Shown piece by piece: positions 46,401-50,761 of a stretch of 50,761 nucleotides of DNA (the first letter of the stretch is position 1; each line of letters begins with the position of its first letter). Origin of the DNA: Bacteroidaceae bacterium (lineage in GTDB: Bacteria; Bacteroidota; Bacteroidia; Bacteroidales; Bacteroidaceae). The position numbers were made by a program, and so were the translations under genes. The DNA is taken from assembly GCA_017965425.1 (NCBI GenBank), contig JAGCPY010000079.1, forward strand, positions 1 to 50,761, written 5' to 3'. The notes beneath the pieces were generated by a model. It searched no databases, was not told the origin of the DNA, and saw only the letters and a program-made list of their open reading frames with translations.

Positions 46401-47303
46401 TACGTTGAGTCTGCCAACCTGCCCACCAACCAGGGCATGGAGGCCTTCGCCCTCGCTACCATCCCCGCTAACCTCGGTGCGCCCGCAGCAGACTATGCCG
46501 TGGTGAAGGCATACGCGACCGGCATCCTCTACGATGGCACGTACTACATGGCTCCTGCTACTGTCAGCCTGGCCAACGATGTCGACAACAGCACCGTCAT
46601 CAGCAACGCCGACGGCTATCTGGCCGACGTGACGCTTGAAGGTCGTACGCTCTACAAGGACGGTGCATGGAACACCCTGTGCCTGCCCTTCAACGTGACC
46701 ATTGCGGGAAGCCCGCTCGCTGGTGCTGAGGCTCGCACGCTCGAATCGGCCAGCATCAGCGGCTCGACGCTCAATCTGACCTTCGGCGATCTTGTCACGA
46801 CGCTTGTGGCCGGTACTCCTTATATTATTAAGTGGGAGAAGGCCGACGACTATGTGAACGACGACACCCACAACCTCGTCAGCCCTGTCTTCAACGGCGT
46901 GTTCATCGACGCAGCCGACCGCGGCTACGACAACGGCGCCGAGAGCGACCTGCGCGTCCGCTTCCTCGGCACCTGCAAGAGTACCACGTTCGGCGCTGAG
47001 GACAAGAGCATCCTGCTCATGGGCGCAGAGAATACGCTGTACTACCCGCTGAATGGTGCCAGTATCGGCGCACAGCGTGCCTACTTCAAGATTGGCGCTG
47101 ACGGCGCAACTGATGCCCGCCTGACGGCGTTCAACATCGACTTCGGCGGCGACGAGGCATCGGGAACCGTAAGCCTCTCCGCCGACCTCGTCCGAAAGGG
47201 CGAGGGGAGCATATACACCGTCGACGGCCGCAAACTCGACAAGCTGCCCAACCGCAAGGGCCTCTACATCGTGAATGGCCGCAAGGTCGTGGTACGTCAC
47301 TGA
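43407..47303 (+). CDS. Secreted GLUG-repeat protein with T9SS-style tail
   Basis: A 1298-residue secreted protein. The signal peptide ends at AWA|DDD (residue 21). GLUG-type beta-solenoid sections follow in three blocks, marked by GKFWGNGHTITYY (about 111), GTFLGNGHTLTF (about 493) and GIFDGDNHTLTF (about 830). The latter two are introduced by GTAEDPYTI or GTANDPYII. Between the blocks lie short PDADVTISAEW-type modules. The C-terminal part has GAWNTLCLPFNVTIAG and GTPYIIKWEK, then the tail KGLYIVNGRKVVVRH. It shares GLUG units with the giant protein and the WNTLCLPF module with the broken adhesin. Adhesion is the likely role; no enzyme motif is visible. Confidence 0.85.
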   Translation: MKTKIIFILALLCAVAQGAWADDDYGYPTKTKPEFHASYGGKSNVVVINTAAELAYITEHFYEDSEFPVDRDDWSQLDYYLNADIDMGTEHSWLPMGVDSNTGYSGKFWGNGHTITYYIWDLDEAGQGLFSTIHTYGRVYDVNVICNIFSQRSLVGGIAGKSWGHIENCTATVNILCHEVDCVGGIVGYTYSGAFVAGCHVMGRIECTGPSMQVGGITGCIGDDYITTVRNCWVEADIITDEAPSLYNADVGGIAGQNEYCVEYCCMTGNVTVKGKETSVGGIVGSNEETVSHCTFYGTVSVNKDQKNKYVGGEAPAASSDHMYDYYSDDEYNDAKSKGYDLYCQAIKYPYAVNVKSYGIGGLNEINPRFLPGETVRLTVTSESRKLKEISVKTVSGSDITVYCNSPSDYFFIMPARDVNVVAWFDHFEWPTEGEGTAEDPYTIRSSSEWGTFASMVATSEDDKGSFEGKYIRLETDLTVTEMIGYDDFHPFKGTFLGNGHTLTFNQNIYPEHGDIPWQGISPFHYINGATIKDLKVAGNITSQTVYTSGLVGFAEGTNLIENCVVTTTLNISSDYAGGIVGNGLNSNTTIKNCVFAGTINGVDGNRANIGGILGYCNGATPALENCLEKGTYTNIASMHPMGLQGGSGTITNCYYVTPQIGSPNNACTVSGAQQARTISAGEGVIISSLGEATATSVDGGITAYSKGIKYDGTYYAGNGETVSLELSHGSKTGYAFSQYVASAGTLSGTTLTMPDADVTISAEWTGFALSGSGTANDPYIIGNTDDWNTFTGCVNQGNTFTEEYVKLTETISVTTMAGTDTSNSFQGIFDGDNHTLTFNMGTAESPFSEPYCTPFRHVKNAAIKDLHVDGTIYTSAQDAAGFVGESHGSLTIMDCRSSVNINSSTSGDGTHGGFVSTLSGARNTIIIDGCVFDGSFATTAGTTNCAGFIGWPVWNRPTIMNSLMKPGSVAAGMLNNTFARWHTTDGVSYEPTITNCYYVESANLPTNQGMEAFALATIPANLGAPAADYAVVKAYATGILYDGTYYMAPATVSLANDVDNSTVISNADGYLADVTLEGRTLYKDGAWNTLCLPFNVTIAGSPLAGAEARTLESASISGSTLNLTFGDLVTTLVAGTPYIIKWEKADDYVNDDTHNLVSPVFNGVFIDAADRGYDNGAESDLRVRFLGTCKSTTFGAEDKSILLMGAENTLYYPLNGASIGAQRAYFKIGADGATDARLTAFNIDFGGDEASGTVSLSADLVRKGEGSIYTVDGRKLDKLPNRKGLYIVNGRKVVVRH
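47186..47205 (+). repeat. GC hairpin inside the 1298-residue protein gene
   Basis: CCTCGTCC, loop GAAA, GGGCGAGG (one wobble pair), followed by GGAGCATATAC, which closely matches the sequence after the hairpin at 42052. Translated as LVRKGEGSIYTV, just before the sorting tail. Confidence 0.55.
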
Positions 47304-47308
47304 AAATG

Positions 47309-47346
47309 AAGTATTGAGCCCGCTAAAAATAGTGGGCTCAATACTT
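47309..47346. terminator. Bidirectional hairpin terminator
   Basis: A 17-bp stem (AAGTATTGAGCCCGCTA with its complement, one G-T pair) and an AAAA loop, between the plus-strand GLUG gene and the convergent lipoprotein gene. Confidence 0.8.
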
Positions 47347-47384
47347 ACTTGTCCAACTGTTCTTAACTATAATAACAAGTCTTC

Positions 47385-48644
47385 TTATTCGTAGGCATAT
47401 ACTAACCCATACTTCTCATGCAGTTTACGAAGAGAGCCGTCGGACTTCATCAGACCGATGACATTGTTCACCATCTGCAAGAGATCCTCCTGCCCCTTCT
47501 GCATGAGGACACCGATTTCACCATGAGTAAACGGAGCATTCAATAGTGGGGCTGCGAGTCGGGTGTCAGTCTGCACATAATAAGGCGCCTCTGTAATTTC
47601 CGTTATCATCACGTCGGCCTTACCTTCAGCTACAAGAGCCGGTATTTCCTCGTTCTTTTGGTGAACCACTATTTTGGCGTGAGTCAGGTTCGCGTTGGCA
47701 AACTTTTCGTTCAGTCCCCCGGGATTCACCATTACAGTCACTTCGGGCTTGTCTATGTCAGCCAGCGACTTGTAGCGGTCTGCCTCCGAAGCCCTGCAAA
47801 GGATAGTCTTGCCGTTAGCCAGATAGCCGTCGCTCATCAGCATCGTTTCCCGTCGGGTATCTGTTATCGTTATTCCGCCAATGGCAAGGTCGAATAGCTG
47901 AGGTTCTGTAAGAACGTCGGCAGTCAATGTAGGCCATGAGGTCTTTTTGAACTCTATATTCACTCCTAACCGTCTTGCTATCTCGTTGGCAACCTCAATA
48001 CCAAAGCCCCAATATGTCCCATCGGGTTGGCTTACAGCCGACCTCAGACGCGACTCGGAAGAGTCCAAGCAAGCTTGGCTCTGCTCTCGCTGCTCCTTCG
48101 GTTCGCAGAATGATAACGGTCTGTAGTCACCGGTAGTGCCAAAGAGGATAGTGCCTCGATCCAGAATCTCTGCTACTTTGCCATTGATGGGAATATCTGT
48201 ATAGGTAGAGAGGATGAAAACGGAGTATTGGCCGTTCTCCTTTCCGAACTGTAGCGCAGCTTTCAGGTCGTTCTCCGGGAAAAGCTTTGTACTGTCGAAA
48301 TAGTAAAGGCCATCCTCGCGGTTGTACCAACCTCCGACATATCCTTCATGCTGCAAGGCATGGCTAACCACCTTGTCGAGTCGTTCACGCGAATGGCTGT
48401 TTTGTGTTGCTGCATAACTGACAGCGATTCCCTCGGTCGGCTCCGTCATCGTGCGAATGTCGACAGTGAAGCCGTCGGGGTGGGACTGACTGAAAGCCCA
48501 GACCTTATCAGCAATAATTGTGATATTGCTTTGCTCAGTTGTTGCATTGCCATCATTTGAAGAGCATGAGGCAAAACTGGCCGTTCCACAAATTGTCAGA
48601 ACAGCTATCAGAAGCCAAGTCTTTAATCTTTCCAATCTTATCAT
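47385..48644 (-). CDS. Lipoprotein with PheC-like (cyclohexadienyl dehydratase/solute-binding) domain
   Basis: A 419-residue lipoprotein: signal MIRLERLKTWLLIAVLTICG, then FASC with Cys27. Residues about 35-160 form a separate domain (GGWYNREDGLYYFDSTKLFP, NGQYSVFILST) that I cannot name. Residues about 165-415 are a periplasmic binding-protein fold closest to cyclohexadienyl dehydratase PheC. The matches are TILFGTTGDYRPLSF, TSWPTLTADV, FDLAIGGITITDTRRE, ANGKTILCRASEADRYKSL and VNPGGLNEKFANANL. PheC makes phenylpyruvate or phenylalanine from prephenate or arogenate in the periplasm. An amino-acid-binding role (SBP family 3) is the main alternative. ATG 48644 is chosen for the signal peptide. 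Confidence 0.8.
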   Translation of the reverse strand: MIRLERLKTWLLIAVLTICGTASFASCSSNDGNATTEQSNITIIADKVWAFSQSHPDGFTVDIRTMTEPTEGIAVSYAATQNSHSRERLDKVVSHALQHEGYVGGWYNREDGLYYFDSTKLFPENDLKAALQFGKENGQYSVFILSTYTDIPINGKVAEILDRGTILFGTTGDYRPLSFCEPKEQREQSQACLDSSESRLRSAVSQPDGTYWGFGIEVANEIARRLGVNIEFKKTSWPTLTADVLTEPQLFDLAIGGITITDTRRETMLMSDGYLANGKTILCRASEADRYKSLADIDKPEVTVMVNPGGLNEKFANANLTHAKIVVHQKNEEIPALVAEGKADVMITEITEAPYYVQTDTRLAAPLLNAPFTHGEIGVLMQKGQEDLLQMVNNVIGLMKSDGSLRKLHEKYGLVYAYE

Positions 48645-48673
48645 TGTTTCTGTACCGAATTTAAAAACGGCTA

Positions 48674-48707
48674 CAAAATTACTCAATTTTCAGTAGAAAA
48701 TTGCCAA
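48674..48707 (-). promoter_or_regulatory. Promoter of the PheC-like lipoprotein gene
   Basis: The minus strand reads TTG, a 23-nt spacer and TAATTTTG (plus 48674-48681), 29 bp before the ATG. Confidence 0.5.
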
Positions 48708-48730
48708 AATAACACATCTTCACTCTAGAT

Positions 48731-48763
48731 TTGAATGTTTTTCCCTATTTTTGTGTAATTTTG
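48731..48763 (+). promoter_or_regulatory. Promoter of the broken isomerase gene
   Basis: TTG (48731-48733), a 22-nt spacer and TAATTTTG (48756-48763), 24 bp before ATG 48788. It may still serve the esterase gene downstream. Confidence 0.55.
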
Positions 48764-48787
48764 TCACCAAATTGAGAGAATATAAGT

Positions 48788-49545
48788 ATGAAAGTAAAGA
48801 TTCAAACAATGCTTGGCGACATTGTAGTTCGCCTATACGACGAGACTCCCATCCACCGTGACCGCTCGGCTCTGCCGCTTGCAAAAGCAAGAACTTCCTC
48901 AAACTGGTAAAGGAGGGCTATTATGACGGTACGCTGTTCCATCGGGTTATTAAAGACTTTATGATTCAGGGCGGTGATCCTGATTCAAAGGGCGCACCTG
49001 CTGGAAAGATGCTTGGCGTGGGAGATCCTGGTTATACCCTTGAAGCCGAGATTAAGGACGGACTGTTTCATAAGCGTGGAGCTTTAGCCGCTGCAAGACA
49101 AGGTGACGAAGTGAATCCAGAACGTCGCAGTAGCGGTTCCCAATTCTATATCGTCTGGGGACAAGTGTATAATAAGGGGCAGCTTCGCCAATTCTCTAAA
49201 CAGTTGAGGAAGCAGAAGGTTCAGGCTGCTTTCAATGATCTTGCAGCAGAACATCGTGATGAAATCATGCAGATGCGCCGTGAAAGAAATCGTGCCGGGC
49301 TACAGGAATTGCAAGATAAACTGGCTGCTGAAGCAGAAAGCAAAGTGGGGAAATCAGGATTAACCGATGACTAGTTGAAGATATACTCTACTGTTGGCGG
49401 TACACCACATCTTGATGGTCAATACACTGTATTTGGTGAAGTAGAAGAAGGTCTTGACGTTGTGGAAATGATACAGGGAACAGCTACAGGTCGTGGTGAT
49501 AGACCTATCGATGACATAGAAATGCGTATTACCATTATTGAGTGA
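48788..49545 (+). pseudogene. Cyclophilin-type peptidyl-prolyl isomerase, disrupted
   Basis: The start MKVKIQTMLGDIVVRLYDET is intact to HRD. Then 26 bp beginning CGCTCGGCTCTGCCGC break the frame, after which KNFLKLVKEGYYDGTLFHRV and DFMIQGGDP resume. The cyclophilin core continues (RRSSGSQFYIVWG) with the usual Bacteroidetes insertion helix rich in K/E/R. An in-frame TAG at 49372-49374 precedes the last part (STVGGTPHLDGQYTVFGEVE), which ends at TGA 49543-49545. Two independent lesions indicate loss of function. The stop overlaps the start of the next gene. Confidence 0.85.
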
Positions 49546-50210
49546 TGAAGGGTACTGGTGTTAACATATCAGGAAGAGAATGCTATCTATGCAAAGATTC
49601 CAATGCTGAATTCTTGTTGGTTCAGCCTATAGACGAACATGACTTGGAAGTATTGGATCAGGAAGTAGAGATAATAAAAAAACTATCCGAAAAGCCATTT
49701 TCCCTTGTTGCATTTATGATTAAGGACTGGAATAAGGAACTCACCCCTTGGCCAGCACCTCCAGTATTCGGTAAGATTCCTTTTGGCAATGGGGCTACTG
49801 ATACTTTGAATTTTATCGTAAGCCAACTGTTGCCTTTGGTTCAAGAGGAAATACCTCATGTAATACTTGGCGGTTATTCTCTGGCAGGACTATTCGCACT
49901 ATGGGCATCCTATCAGACAGAAAAGTTTGAGGGGATAGTTGCTGCTTCTCCATCGGTCTGGTTCCCCAAGTGGATTGAATATGCTACAGACAACAAACCT
50001 TTTGCTAAATCCATCTATCTCAGTCTTGGGGATAAGGAGGAAAAGACAAAGAATCCTGTGATGGCCCAAGTAGGCAATGCTATACGTAAGTTAAATGAGC
50101 TGTTAGCAGAGCAGATTGGCAACACAATACTAGAATGGAATCCTGGCAACCATTTCATCGATTCAGAAAAGAGAACGGCGAAGGGTTTTGCATGGGTAAT
50201 GAACAAATGA
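49545..50210 (+). CDS. Alpha/beta-hydrolase, esterase-like
   Basis: A 221-residue hydrolase. The nucleophile elbow GYSLAGLFALWAS (about residues 108-120) gives the catalytic Ser, ASPSVWFPKWIEY follows as in the putative esterase (EstD/IroE-like) family, and NPGNHFID near the end supplies the likely His. There is no signal peptide, so it is cytoplasmic. ATG 49545 overlaps the stop of the broken isomerase by one base; GTG 49542 is also possible. The substrate is unknown. Confidence 0.8.
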   Translation: MKGTGVNISGRECYLCKDSNAEFLLVQPIDEHDLEVLDQEVEIIKKLSEKPFSLVAFMIKDWNKELTPWPAPPVFGKIPFGNGATDTLNFIVSQLLPLVQEEIPHVILGGYSLAGLFALWASYQTEKFEGIVAASPSVWFPKWIEYATDNKPFAKSIYLSLGDKEEKTKNPVMAQVGNAIRKLNELLAEQIGNTILEWNPGNHFIDSEKRTAKGFAWVMNK

Positions 50211-50515
50211 TGATGGCACTACCGAAGTTCATAATAACAATGGATGGTTACTTCCGCCTTGGCATGGTCAACCAGCATAAAGACTTGCTGAAACCTGGTG
50301 ATTCATGTTTAGGTGGTGGCTACTATCATTTCGATTATACCGCTAATCGAATCATCCTTGACCGCTCATCGTATGATTTCGGCAAGCCCAAATGGCATCT
50401 GCTAGAAGTTCTGAAGGTTCCGTCAGTTTATCGTGGACTCAGATTGGTTTATTTCTACGATGATGACCGCGAGTTTGATGTCGGTCAGGAACTGCAAATA
50501 GAATACTATGACTGA
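50207..50515 (+). CDS. Small hypothetical protein
   Basis: A 102-residue protein beginning MMMALPKFIITMDGYFRLGM, with GGGYYHFDYTANRIILDRSS and a C-terminal IEYYD. It looks like a compact beta-rich domain. I do not recognise a named family. ATG 50207 overlaps the esterase stop by 4 bp (ATGA), so the pair is translationally coupled; the longer frame from 50135 overlaps the esterase and is not needed. Confidence 0.65.
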   Translation: MMMALPKFIITMDGYFRLGMVNQHKDLLKPGDSCLGGGYYHFDYTANRIILDRSSYDFGKPKWHLLEVLKVPSVYRGLRLVYFYDDDREFDVGQELQIEYYD

Positions 50516-50641
50516 CTATGACACCATAATCTTATATTTCATTGCTATCTTGATAATATGATACTCTTCTTCTACTAGAAAGATGATGCTCATCTTCTTC
50601 GGCGAGGATCTTTTATGATATTATTCAAGTTTCGCAAGTTC
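50516..50641. other. Intergenic region with short hairpins
   Basis: AGATGA-TGC-TCATCT (50581-50595) and GCAAGTT-CCT-AACTTGC (50634-50650) are short perfect hairpins. The second overlaps the stop of the minus-strand gene to the right and may be part of its terminator. Confidence 0.4.
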
Positions 50642-50761
50642 CTAACTTGCCAGTTTTAATTGATAGATTTCAATAAAATGAGAGAGTTTGTCCGACCTGT
50701 TCACGAGCATATCAAGGATCTGTTCATCCTCGATATTGAAGCACTCTGCGATTTCGCGGAC
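50642..50761 (-). CDS. C-terminal fragment of an unidentified protein
   Basis: The minus-strand frame enters from the right edge and stops at TAG (plus 50642-50644). The 39 residues start VREIAECFNIEDEQILDML and end QLKLAS. Codon use is normal and the frame is open to the edge, so a real gene end is likely, but nothing in it identifies a family. Confidence 0.5.
   Translation of the reverse strand, partial: VREIAECFNIEDEQILDMLVNRSDKLSHFIEIYQLKLAS

Overview
The window looks like a Bacteroidales chromosome, most likely Prevotellaceae. The evidence is the repeated Bacteroidetes promoter pattern (TTG, 19-23 nt, TAnnTTTG), the near absence of Shine-Dalgarno sequences, a chlamydial/spirochaetal-type V-ATPase operon, fused korA plus korB, a GxxExxY protein, fimbrillin and LamG/GLUG surface proteins, and C-terminal tails of the type IX secretion (T9SS) style. 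Taxonomy is inferred from gene content only.

Layout. 1-3944: the 3' end of an exopolysaccharide cluster (glycosyltransferase end, Wzc-type tyrosine kinase/chain-length protein, UDP-glucuronate-4-epimerase-like enzyme). 4128-12004: promoter, seven-gene V-ATPase operon (E, DUF2764, A, B, D, I, K) and a terminator; the K subunit carries the residues of a Na+ site. 12008-13020: repeat debris and a decayed secreted-protein gene. 13051-16616: korA and korB on the minus strand, separated by a GxxExxY gene and a triplicated korB leader. 17182-24024: surface-glycan decoration genes (asparagine-synthase-like protein, TagD-like cytidylyltransferase, LicD, acyltransferase, three glycosyltransferases) full of hairpin-linked duplications. 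24191-26608: a foldback repeat, an rRNA/tRNA methyltransferase, tRNA-Leu(UAA), a PduO-type adenosyltransferase and a DUF2795 protein.

26757-47303 is the accessory core. It holds a truncated tyrosine recombinase fused to a broken adhesin gene, a membrane-anchored AraC-type regulator, and a divergent surface operon: a decayed fimbrillin, a 44-residue peptide, a 3874-residue LamG/GLUG giant, a surface lipoprotein and a 1298-residue GLUG protein. The regulator gene is bracketed by two DNA arrays with a strict 22-bp (two helical turn) period. One array consists of four TTGTAA-N5-TTACAA dyads downstream. The other is a TGCAA series lying between two divergent promoters. I consider this regulator/array/giant-protein locus the best candidate for an undescribed system.

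47385-50761 holds a PheC-like periplasmic lipoprotein, a peptidyl-prolyl isomerase gene broken by a 26-bp insertion and a stop, an esterase, a small conserved-looking protein and an incomplete minus-strand gene. Throughout, short GC-rich hairpins sit between genes and also inside genes (licD, the isomerase, the giant protein), so recent repeat activity has shaped this region.
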